From JAXLZZ01 sp046350675 (lineage in GTDB: Bacteria; Patescibacteriota; Saccharimonadia; Saccharimonadales; UBA4665), in contig JAXLZZ010000006.1 of NCBI GenBank assembly GCA_046350675.1, positions 1 to 64,000 of the forward strand: 64,000 bases of DNA. The letters run 5' to 3'. A model generated the notes under the pieces. That model ran no database searches. It worked only from the letters and a program-made list of their open reading frames with translations, and was not told the origin of the DNA. The stretch's first letter is position 1. Each line of letters opens with the position of its first letter. Made by a program: the position numbers and the translations under genes. Shown here one piece after another: positions 56,965 through 64,000 of this stretch.

Positions 56965-57625
56965 TTCTAAACACCATCCTTGTTTTGTAGCTTACGCTAA
57001 TATCCCGTTGATACATTGGCTTACTTACAGTTACAGCAAGCTCAACCGACCGTGCGTCGCTAGGCGCGACCGCAGCATCATCGCCATCTTTATACGTAAC
57101 AGCGAAGCTTTTGACGTTCTGGAGTAGTGCTTTGTCGGCAGGGCATGAAGCAGTTGCCTTAGCTGCAGGGCAGGATGTTTTAGCTGCATTGTTTGTGGCC
57201 GTAGATGCAAGAGTACGCTTGTACAGAGTGCCATTCTTTACGAAGTAAATACTATTATTTTTTTCCGTTATGTAGTTTTTTGCATCGCTGAATATTACTG
57301 TGCCGTTCCGGTCCTCCGCAGCGGTAGCGAGCACTAATGTAGTGCCATTTGACTCCCAACTCAATGGATTTGCCGCTCCGCTTGGTCCATTTACGTCAGG
57401 CCAGCGATTGTTGGTGTCTGCGTTAGCACTAAGACGAATGTCATTAGCGGCAAGGTCAAGGCTTTGCTGAGCTTCGTTTAGCATAGTTCCTTTTAGGGTG
57501 GCTATCGTACTTTGCTGTAGGTTGGTAATCAGAAAGGTACTGATGATAATAACCAGGATGGTGGTTACACTGATTACTACTAACAGCTCTACAACGCTAA
57601 AGCCACGAAAGTTTAAGCGTTTCAT
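56957..57625 (-). CDS. Minor pilin, PilW-like
   Basis: 222 residues with type III signal FRGFSVVELLVVISVTTILVI (Gly-Phe cleavage, Glu5). The body contains NEAQQSLDLAANDIRLSANAD, typical of PilW/GspJ-type minor pilins, and a cysteine pair (KTSCPAAKATASCPAD). It overlaps its neighbours. Confidence 0.82.
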   Translation of the reverse strand: MKRLNFRGFSVVELLVVISVTTILVIIISTFLITNLQQSTIATLKGTMLNEAQQSLDLAANDIRLSANADTNNRWPDVNGPSGAANPLSWESNGTTLVLATAAEDRNGTVIFSDAKNYITEKNNSIYFVKNGTLYKRTLASTATNNAAKTSCPAAKATASCPADKALLQNVKSFAVTYKDGDDAAVAPSDARSVELAVTVSKPMYQRDISVSYKTRMVFRND

Positions 57626-58014
57626 TGCGTAATGCCTATGACCCCAATCAAGGAGCTTAATACTACTTTTTCTTGCTTGCCCCCATCGGTATACGTAACT
57701 GTTACGTCGACACGTTTAAGATCTGGCGATGGCTCGCTTACTACAACGGTGCCTTTGCGATCAGCAGGCAGGCTCGTAGGGAGTTGGTCTGTGAAGTTTA
57801 GTGTTTGTCCGGCAACAAGTGCAGCATAGTTGTCATTGCGTAGTGTTTCAATTTCCCTCTGGGCAGCACGTGTTGCGCTATCGGTGCGGCTAATCTTTCT
57901 CTGAAGAGTATTGATACTAATAAAAAGCGTACTGATACTTGCAGTTACGACGCCAATAATAAGAGTTGCCACTAAGAGCTCGACGATAGTAAAACCTTGC
58001 TGTCCACGTTTCAT
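57622..58014 (-). CDS. Minor pilin, PilV-like
   Basis: 130 residues from ATG 58014, with type III signal RGQQGFTIVELLVATLIIGVV. The frame extends to 58089, but those codons run through the terminator. TATAAT lies 10 bases before ATG 58014, so the minor-pilin and pilM-N-O operon appears to have its own promoter here. GspI/PilV group inferred from size and order. Confidence 0.8.
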   Translation of the reverse strand: MKRGQQGFTIVELLVATLIIGVVTASISTLFISINTLQRKISRTDSATRAAQREIETLRNDNYAALVAGQTLNFTDQLPTSLPADRKGTVVVSEPSPDLKRVDVTVTYTDGGKQEKVVLSSLIGVIGITQ

Positions 58015-58044
58015 GCTTATGTTTATTATATCTCTTCTTGCATC

Positions 58045-58074
58045 AAAAAGCCCCGAGAAAACCCGGGGCTTTTT
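58045..58074 (-). terminator. Intrinsic terminator after pilA
   Basis: AAAAAGCCCCG-AGAAAAC-CGGGGCTTTTT, symmetrical. It ends the pilA transcript before the minor-pilin promoter. Confidence 0.85.
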
Positions 58075-58090
58075 ATGAAGATCAATCAAA

Positions 58091-58558
58091 CTAGTCTAGA
58101 TTGGTCTTTACGAGAGTTGTAGCACCGTTTACTTCACCTTCGTAGGTAGCTGTAAGCGTGTACTTAGCACAAGCATCACCGCTACAAGCAGCACCTGCAC
58201 TATCTGTAACCTGGTATGAGTAAACCTTAGCAGCTGGAGCATCGGCAAGTTCTGCCTTGCTTTGATCTGCATTTGAAGGATCGATCATAGCGTTCTTGTC
58301 GAGATTCTTCATATCAGTTGCGCGCCAAGTTGCTGAGTTGATATTAGCCAATGTTGGATAGTATCCATTTTGGCTATAGAAAGCCTCGAGCTGTGTCTGC
58401 AGTGCTTGCAGGTCGCTTTGTCGCTGGCTGTTACGTGCTTTTTGTTGGATGCCACTATAAGTCGTTATGACTAGAAGTGCCAAGATGCCGATTACCACAA
58501 TGACGATTAAGAGTTCGACGATTGTGAAACCTTTGTTACGGTTTTTAAGGGAGATCAT
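58091..58558 (-). CDS. pilA: Major type IV pilin
   Basis: 155 residues with type III signal RNKGFTIVELLIVIVVIGILA (cut after Gly; Glu5 present) and the usual long N-terminal helix (QQKARNSQRQSDLQALQTQ). The C-terminal globular part has one cysteine pair (AACSGDACAK). It has its own promoter, an AGGAGG Shine-Dalgarno and its own terminator, consistent with high expression as the main subunit. Confidence 0.92.
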   Translation of the reverse strand: MISLKNRNKGFTIVELLIVIVVIGILALLVITTYSGIQQKARNSQRQSDLQALQTQLEAFYSQNGYYPTLANINSATWRATDMKNLDKNAMIDPSNADQSKAELADAPAAKVYSYQVTDSAGAACSGDACAKYTLTATYEGEVNGATTLVKTNLD

Positions 58559-58596
58559 AAGAGCCCACCCTCCTATTTACTTTTATTGTTGATCCT

Positions 58597-58651
58597 TTGA
58601 GCATGCTCAAGTATCTGAGTATGATTATAACCATAAGCGCTCTGAGGTCAA
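58597..58651 (-). promoter_or_regulatory. pilA promoter and UTR palindrome
   Basis: Minus strand TTGACC (58646-58651), 16-base spacer, TATAAT (58624-58629). The ~60-base UTR carries the perfect palindrome TTGAGCATGCTCAA (58597-58610) and ends in TAGGAGGGTGGG before the ATG. Confidence 0.75.
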
Positions 58652-58654
58652 GCG

Positions 58655-59923
58655 TTAAGTGCCCGCTGTTTTGGAAAGGTTAGCGATCGGTCCCATCACC
58701 GAAGCCGCGATTAGACCCACTCCAGCCCCAAGCACGATAATCATAACGGGCTCAATTACAGAGGCAAGCCCATCGATAAGTACTGTAACTTCTTCTTCGT
58801 AAAAATCGGCAACTTTAGTAAGCACCGTATCCAGCTGACCTGTTTCTTCGCCTACAATCAACATCTGGGCAACAATCGGGGGGAAGTGCGGGCTATTACT
58901 GATTGGTTCACTAAGGGGCTTACCATTCTGCACTTCTTTGGCAGCAGCTTTTAATTCTGCTTCAATAACTTTGTTGCCAATTGCTGCTCCGGTCACCTCT
59001 AAGGAATCCAGTACACTCACTCCAGCGCTCATGAGAGAGGCAAAAGTGCGTGAGAATCGAGCAATCGCAACTTTCAGCACAATTGTCTTCACGATTGGTA
59101 TACGTAGTAGCAGCGCATGAAATTTATATTTACCCGGTTCTGTCTTGATGTAACGGAGTAAATACACCACTACAATTACAAAAATAATCGTAAATAGAAT
59201 CAGATTTGGAATTTTGTTGACCCCGGGGATAGGCAGCAAGCCCATAATGGTTGGTTGGGTACTAAAATCACTCACACCAAGCATGGCTCGGGTGTAGATT
59301 GGCAGCTCGGCATTTGGACCACCCAAACTGTTTAGAATTCCACCTAGCTTCGGCACGATAAACAGCATGATGCCAAAGAAAGAAAGAATAGTTACCACCA
59401 AGATAACTACTGGGTACATCATGGCACTTTTTATTTTTTTGCGGATACTTGCATCTTGTTCTACCTGGGTCGCCAACCGCTGCAAAATATCATCCAAGAT
59501 GCCGCCCTCTTCACCCGCACGAACCATGTTTACGTATACATCAGAAAAAACTGTCGGGTACTTTGCGAATACATCACCGAGTGGTATACCGCCTTCCACG
59601 TCTTTTGTGACTCCTGCGAGCACCTCTTTCATGTATGGGCTTTGTGCATCTTCCTGAAGGGCAGAAAGGGAACGCGCTAGCGGAACACCTGCAGAGATCA
59701 TCGTTGAGAGCTGCCGAGTAAATATCACGAGCTCGCTAAGCTTTATCTTCTTACTCGGGCCCAAGAAGCTTCCCAGGCCACCACCTTCTTTTTTTACTTC
59801 AATCAATACGGGATGTAACTCCTGTTTGTGGAGCAATGTCAGAAGTGCAGATTTACTTGCTGCCTCAGCCGTGCCAGATACTGTTTTGCCGTCTTTGGTG
59901 ATTGCTTTGTATGAGAACTGCAT
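58655..59923 (-). CDS. pilC: Type IV pilus platform protein PilC
   Basis: 422 residues, standard GspF/PilC length. Starts MQFSYKAITKDGKTVSGTAEA, has two T2SSF domains (around TRQLSTMISAGVPLARSLSAL and FSRTFASLMSAGVSVLDSLEV), and three membrane helices. It forms the inner-membrane platform on which PilB acts. The gap to pilB is 3 bases. Confidence 0.95.
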   Translation of the reverse strand: MQFSYKAITKDGKTVSGTAEAASKSALLTLLHKQELHPVLIEVKKEGGGLGSFLGPSKKIKLSELVIFTRQLSTMISAGVPLARSLSALQEDAQSPYMKEVLAGVTKDVEGGIPLGDVFAKYPTVFSDVYVNMVRAGEEGGILDDILQRLATQVEQDASIRKKIKSAMMYPVVILVVTILSFFGIMLFIVPKLGGILNSLGGPNAELPIYTRAMLGVSDFSTQPTIMGLLPIPGVNKIPNLILFTIIFVIVVVYLLRYIKTEPGKYKFHALLLRIPIVKTIVLKVAIARFSRTFASLMSAGVSVLDSLEVTGAAIGNKVIEAELKAAAKEVQNGKPLSEPISNSPHFPPIVAQMLIVGEETGQLDTVLTKVADFYEEEVTVLIDGLASVIEPVMIIVLGAGVGLIAASVMGPIANLSKTAGT

Positions 59924-59926
59924 AGA

Positions 59927-61708
59927 TTAATCTTGTGCTGTAACGCGCAGCACTTCCTCGATAGTTGTTTGACCGCGCAGCGCTTTAATAAAGCCATCCA
60001 ACTGCATGCTAATCATACCCTCTTTAATTGCTTCTTGTTCGATACCTTCACTAGTGCTATTGGTAACGATCATTTTTTGTATGCCTGGAGAATTATCAAG
60101 CACTTCATAGATGCCCACACGCCCTCGGTAGCCGGTGTGGTTACATAGCTCGCAGCCATCGTCGTTGGCCTTCCAAAGTTTGGAAATGCCAGTTGTTGTT
60201 GAACTGCTGGTTTCGTTTTTGTCGCCAATACCATCTTTAATAGCCGCTAGCTCAAGTTCATGAATGCGTTTAATGCCGCCATTCGCAGAAATGTTAAAAG
60301 TTTTGTCGAGCTGTTTCAAAATCTCAGCATCAGGAGTGTAGCTCTCACGGCAATCAACACAGAGTCGACGCACCAACCTTTGCGCAATAACTACGCGCAC
60401 CGTGCTTGCAATCAAAAATGGTTCGACGCCCATATCGAGCAAACGGGGCAGACACGTCGCGGCATTACTCGTGTGTAAAGTGCTAAACACCAAGTGGCCG
60501 GTTAGTGATGCCTGGACAGCTAAGTCGGCAGTCTCTCCATCCCGAATCTCGCCCACCATGATGATATTTGGATCTTGTCTTAGCAGTGCCCGTAATCCAT
60601 TCGTAAAGGTCATTCCTGCAATAGCATTCACTTGCGTCTGATTGGCGCCAACGATGTGATACTCGACCGGGTCCTCAATGGTAGATATGTTGACATTAGG
60701 TGTGTTCAGCGAACTTAGCACACTAAATAAGGTTGTTGATTTACCCGAACCTGTTGGTCCAGTGACTAAAATCATGCCGTGTGGCTGTACGATTGACTGA
60801 TTGAGTGCTGTCAGGGCAGTACCCCAAAACCCAAGTTCAGTAAAGTTCGACGGCTTGCTTGATTCATTCAAGATGCGCATTACAACTTTTTCGCCATCTA
60901 AAATCGGTAGCGTTGAAACACGCAACGCATAAACTTGACCACTGACTGTAATTTTAAAGCGTCCGTCTTGTGGCGCACGGTGCTCATCAATCTTCAGATT
61001 GCTCAAGATTTTTATACGACTCACTAATGCACCCAGTAGTTTTCGCGGTAGCTTGTTGGCTTCGCGAAGTAATCCATCGATACGATACCGGACCACCACA
61101 TAATCTTCTCTCGGCTCAATATGTACGTCACTCGCGCCAGACTTTATACCATATTCGATGATTATGTTTACTGTCTGGGCGGTGGGGGAGTCTTCTGCTA
61201 AATCGCTTTCGTCAATTTCTCCTGATTCTTCGGCGATATCATCTGTAGAAATAACTTTTGTTAACTCATTGCTGATATTCCCGCGGTACTGATCAAGTGC
61301 TGATTGCAGCAGAGAAGAGGTGGTAATGTACACACGAATGTTATTGCCCAGCTGCTTTTTAAGGAAGTTCAGAGCCTGAATATCATCAGGGTCTTCCATG
61401 GCAAGCATTTGTACACCATCGGCATCAATGTCGAAGACCACAGAGTTATATTGGCGCGCGATTCTTTCGGGGAGAAGTTTTAGGCTTTCAGCCTTGATCT
61501 CTTTGGCGTTTAACTCAATAAACGGAACTTCAATCTCTTCGGCGTACAGCTTAGTTAAATCTTTCTCGCTAATCACATTCTGGCCAATCACCAATTCTTG
61601 GAGAGATTGTTTATCATCTGCGCCATCACGAATAGCTGTAAGCTTGTCTTTGCTCACCTGCTTATTTTTAGTCAGTAGTTTTTCAACCAACGTATCAGGA
61701 ATTCTCAT
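59927..61708 (-). CDS. pilB: Type IV pilus assembly ATPase PilB
   Basis: 593 residues. N-terminal MshEN/GspE-N domain (about 1-150), then the ATPase with Walker A VTGPTGSGKSTTLFS, Asp box, Walker B IIMVGEIRDGETADLA and His box HLVFSTLHTSNA. The tetracysteine zinc site is CVDCRES and CELCNHTG. It powers pilus extension. No pilT retraction ATPase is seen in the window. Confidence 0.95.
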   Translation of the reverse strand: MRIPDTLVEKLLTKNKQVSKDKLTAIRDGADDKQSLQELVIGQNVISEKDLTKLYAEEIEVPFIELNAKEIKAESLKLLPERIARQYNSVVFDIDADGVQMLAMEDPDDIQALNFLKKQLGNNIRVYITTSSLLQSALDQYRGNISNELTKVISTDDIAEESGEIDESDLAEDSPTAQTVNIIIEYGIKSGASDVHIEPREDYVVVRYRIDGLLREANKLPRKLLGALVSRIKILSNLKIDEHRAPQDGRFKITVSGQVYALRVSTLPILDGEKVVMRILNESSKPSNFTELGFWGTALTALNQSIVQPHGMILVTGPTGSGKSTTLFSVLSSLNTPNVNISTIEDPVEYHIVGANQTQVNAIAGMTFTNGLRALLRQDPNIIMVGEIRDGETADLAVQASLTGHLVFSTLHTSNAATCLPRLLDMGVEPFLIASTVRVVIAQRLVRRLCVDCRESYTPDAEILKQLDKTFNISANGGIKRIHELELAAIKDGIGDKNETSSSTTTGISKLWKANDDGCELCNHTGYRGRVGIYEVLDNSPGIQKMIVTNSTSEGIEQEAIKEGMISMQLDGFIKALRGQTTIEEVLRVTAQD

Positions 61709-61926
61709 AGTCTCGTGTCACGCATTTTCGTCTTAGAATGCTCACCCTTACTAGTCATATCATATCAGTTAGCAGAGAAAAGCAGAAGCATTTTCAAAGA
61801 GATACAGCACACCACAAATTAACTATTCATTAAAATGCTTCACAAACAATTTCACCACAGCGCTTAAGCCTGTAAAGTGCTAAACTATAACCAAGTGGTG
61901 GCATAGACATAATACGAGGAGGGTTC

Positions 61927-62964
61927 ATGGCCGAAAAAAAGGCAGCTAAAACTATGGGTGACGTAAAGAAGGGCGATGCCGAAGGTAAGTCCAAGGCACT
62001 AGGTCTCGCACTCGACACAATTGAAAAGCAGTTTGGCAAGGGTTCAATTATGAAGCTTGGCGAATCGCATAGTACCAACGTAGAAACGTTTTCTACTGGG
62101 GCTCTCAGTCTCGATATCGCCTTAGGTGGTGGCATTCCAAAAGGACGTGTTATTGAAATTTACGGTCCTGAATCATCCGGTAAAACTACATTAACCCTGC
62201 ATGCAATTGCCGAAATCCAAAGAAACGGCGGCACTGCTGCATTTATTGATGCTGAGCACGCGCTGGACCCATCTTATGCAAAGCGCATCGGTGTAGATAC
62301 CGAGAACTTGCTACTCAGTCAGCCAGACAATGGTGAACAGGCTTTGGAGATTACTGAAACCCTAGTTCGCTCGAACGCAGTAGATCTAATTGTGGTGGAC
62401 TCAGTCGCAGCTTTAGTGCCACGTGCCGAAATCGAAGGCGACATGGGCGACTCCCTACCTGGTCTACAAGCTCGCTTGATGAGCCAGGCACTTCGTAAGC
62501 TTACGGGTGTCATTAATCGCTCCAAAGTCACTGTTATCTTTATCAACCAGATTCGTATGAAGATTGGTGTAATGTTTGGCAACCCAGAAACGACAACTGG
62601 TGGCAATGCGCTTAAATTCTACGCATCAGTCCGCATGGACATTCGTCGCGTTGGCCAGATTAAACAAGGTGAAGATGTAATTGGTAACCGAACACGGGTA
62701 AAAGTAGTAAAAAACAAGATTGCGCCGCCATTCCGCCAAGCAGAGTTCGATATTATGTACAACCAAGGTATTAGTCGATCAGGCGACATCCTTGACCTTG
62801 CAGCCGCAAGTGACATCGTAGAGAAGTCAGGTGCGTGGTATTCGTACAATGATGCAAAGATTGGCCAGGGCCGCGAAGCTACCAAGAAGTATCTAGAAGA
62901 AAATCCAAAAGTCATGGACGAACTAGCCAAAAAAGTTCGCGAGGCCGAAGCCGCCAAGGAGTAG
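61927..62964 (+). CDS. recA: Recombinase RecA
   Basis: 345 residues. Walker A GPESSGKTTLTLH, MAW region, Walker B DLIVVDSVAALVP, L1 loop DSLPGLQARLMSQALRKLTG, L2 INQIRMKIGVMFGNPETTTGGNALKFYAS. Upstream is a 218-base gap with TATAAC and a GAGGAGGG Shine-Dalgarno; no clear LexA-type box was found there. Followed closely by a hypothetical gene and recX, probably as one operon. Confidence 0.98.
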   Translation: MAEKKAAKTMGDVKKGDAEGKSKALGLALDTIEKQFGKGSIMKLGESHSTNVETFSTGALSLDIALGGGIPKGRVIEIYGPESSGKTTLTLHAIAEIQRNGGTAAFIDAEHALDPSYAKRIGVDTENLLLSQPDNGEQALEITETLVRSNAVDLIVVDSVAALVPRAEIEGDMGDSLPGLQARLMSQALRKLTGVINRSKVTVIFINQIRMKIGVMFGNPETTTGGNALKFYASVRMDIRRVGQIKQGEDVIGNRTRVKVVKNKIAPPFRQAEFDIMYNQGISRSGDILDLAAASDIVEKSGAWYSYNDAKIGQGREATKKYLEENPKVMDELAKKVREAEAAKE

Positions 62965-62967
62965 ACT

Positions 62968-63495
62968 ATGTCGGAAACAGCTTATAATATCCCTTTTGAT
63001 GAAGAGGTGTCAGCTGCCATACACGCGCGTCCGCGGGCAGAGCTGACAGCCTGGGACCCTAAAAGACTGAGTGCATTCCTGGATGCGCATTACCCTGTAT
63101 TTGCGCAGTTTGTTGTTGAGGAAGTGCCTTCTGGTCATGCACCAGAGGAGGTTAGGCAAGATTGGGTAGGGCTTAGTCTACCAGTCAGAGCTCAAACTAG
63201 GCAGAACGACGGCGTACCAGTCTTGGCCTTCGAAGCAGTTGATAAGCTTGAACGCGCTGGCAGACAGAATTCTGCAACGTGGTGGAGAAGAGACTATATT
63301 GTAGACCTACCCCCACGGTTTAATCAGTTGCCTGGTGTCCTGAGCTCGCAAGAGGAGGCAGAGAGGGACTCGTTCTTGGAAAAATTTCCTGAAATAGACT
63401 TTGAGCTCTTAAAGACACGCGACGTTAGCTATTGGCCGATGAATGTCCACCCACTCATTTTTGATGAGGACTGTGGTCGGCTGCGACCAGAATAG
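62968..63495 (+). CDS. Hypothetical protein between recA and recX (175 aa)
   Basis: Soluble protein of unknown family, three bases after recA and seven before recX. Two tryptophans flank a basic patch (ATWWRRDYIVDLPPRFNQLPG). The stop/start spacing implies co-transcription with both recombination genes. No motif allows a function call. Confidence 0.7.
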   Translation: MSETAYNIPFDEEVSAAIHARPRAELTAWDPKRLSAFLDAHYPVFAQFVVEEVPSGHAPEEVRQDWVGLSLPVRAQTRQNDGVPVLAFEAVDKLERAGRQNSATWWRRDYIVDLPPRFNQLPGVLSSQEEAERDSFLEKFPEIDFELLKTRDVSYWPMNVHPLIFDEDCGRLRPE

Positions 63496-63502
63496 TAGAT
63501 AG

Positions 63503-64000
63503 ATGAAAGTCACGGCGATTAGACAGCAGGTTAAGCGGGCGGGGCGGTATTCGATATATGTTGATGGTGAGTATTCATTTTCGTTGAGTGAAGGCGCATT
63601 GCTGGACAGCAAAATCAACGTCGGTCAGGAGCTCACAGACAAAGAGGTGAGCGAATACAAGCAGCTATCAGCAGACGACAAAACCTACAATCAAACACTC
63701 AGATATATTGCAATGCGTCCGCGCACAAAGTGGGAAATTGAGACGTATTTACACAAAAAAAATGCCTCCCCTCCCCTGGTAGAGTTAATACTTAACAAGT
63801 TAAGTATCGTTGGACTTATTGATGATAAAAAGTATGCGCAAGCATTTGTAAACGACAGAAGACTTCTCCGCCCTGCTTCCCGTCGTAAATTAATCAACGA
63901 TTTACGGAAAAAATATGTACCTTCGAGCGTAATAGAAGAAGTAGTTGGAAACGAGACAGAAGATGAACACGCTGCCCTACGCCACATCATTGAAAAGAAA
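63503..64000 (+). CDS. recX: Regulatory protein RecX (3' partial)
   Basis: ATG 63503 runs open to the window end (166 codons). The sequence begins MKVTAIRQQVKRAGRYSIYV and then shows RecX three-helix repeats: LRYIAMRPRTKWEIETYL, LILNKLSIVGLIDDKKYAQAF and RRKLINDLRKKYVPSSVIEEV. RecX binds the RecA filament and limits its growth. Its place after recA fits. Confidence 0.92.
   Translation, partial: MKVTAIRQQVKRAGRYSIYVDGEYSFSLSEGALLDSKINVGQELTDKEVSEYKQLSADDKTYNQTLRYIAMRPRTKWEIETYLHKKNASPPLVELILNKLSIVGLIDDKKYAQAFVNDRRLLRPASRRKLINDLRKKYVPSSVIEEVVGNETEDEHAALRHIIEKK

Noticed and set aside
61709..61926. LexA/SOS box upstream of recA
   Set aside because: No GAAC-N4-GTTC or CTGT-N8-ACAG type palindrome could be found by eye.
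1..64000. CRISPR array, insertion sequence or prophage
   Set aside because: No regularly spaced direct repeats, transposase, integrase or phage structural genes were seen.

Overview
The window reads as chromosomal DNA of a Patescibacteria/CPR bacterium, most likely a Saccharibacteria (TM7) relative. This placement is an inference from protein style and gene order: a complete type IV pilus locus beside recA, a HrcA/CIRCE heat-shock operon, a short TilS, small secreted or membrane proteins of unknown family, and peptidoglycan genes (murC, murJ, ftsB-like) with no lipopolysaccharide genes. UGA works as a stop codon (for example in comEC), so the standard bacterial code applies. No rRNA, CRISPR array, intact transposon or prophage was seen.

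Layout. 1-7243: end of a beta-propeller surface protein, LssY-like membrane protein, MutY-like glycosylase, tsaC, mazG and murC, broken up by repeat elements. 7250-12300: repeat element, secreted and hypothetical proteins, three orphan genes each with its own near-consensus promoter, a structured leader and dus. 12551-17202: two CAT-anticodon tRNAs, ftsB-like, SDR, and a two-gene operon coding for a divergent sigma-70-like protein and a repeat protein with region-4-like HTH units. 17350-24425: secreted protein, divergent regulators (XRE pair; winged-helix plus Nudix-like), HdeD, KGG protein, two-component system, glutamate dehydrogenase, a 29-residue ORF. 24424-29248: heme-type membrane protein and cupredoxin, MFS and TauE transporters, tRNA-Met, a frameshifted Nudix gene, tilS. 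29283-37567: ftsH, murJ, lepA, gmk. 37573-43061: CIRCE-controlled hrcA-grpE and dnaK-dnaJ with three extra genes of unknown or unexpected function. 43058-47630: GGDEF protein, ATP-grasp, tspO, a frameshifted NIF3-like gene, GGCT-like, tRNA-Lys. 47882-52809: comEC, yebC, ruvC, ruvA, ruvB and a PH-domain protein. 52813-61708: type IV pilus genes pilB, pilC, pilA, three minor pilins and pilM, N, O. 61927-64000: recA, a hypothetical gene and the start of recX.

How it works together. DNA uptake and recombination genes cluster in the last third (pilus, ComEC, RuvABC, RecA, RecX), consistent with natural competence. Two gene-start styles coexist. Many genes have a -10 hexamer (TATAAT-like) ending 6-10 bases before the start codon, with no Shine-Dalgarno, which predicts leaderless mRNAs. 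Secreted, pilin and small-protein genes instead have a TTGACA/TATAAT promoter, a 5' UTR and a clear Shine-Dalgarno. This rule was used to choose starts and helped show that one Nudix gene carries a frameshift.

Most striking points: the leaderless promoter architecture, the sigma-like operon at 14910-17202, unknown genes under CIRCE control, covarying hairpins in a duplicated intergenic element, a tRNA-derived 23-bp duplication, and two frameshifted genes.
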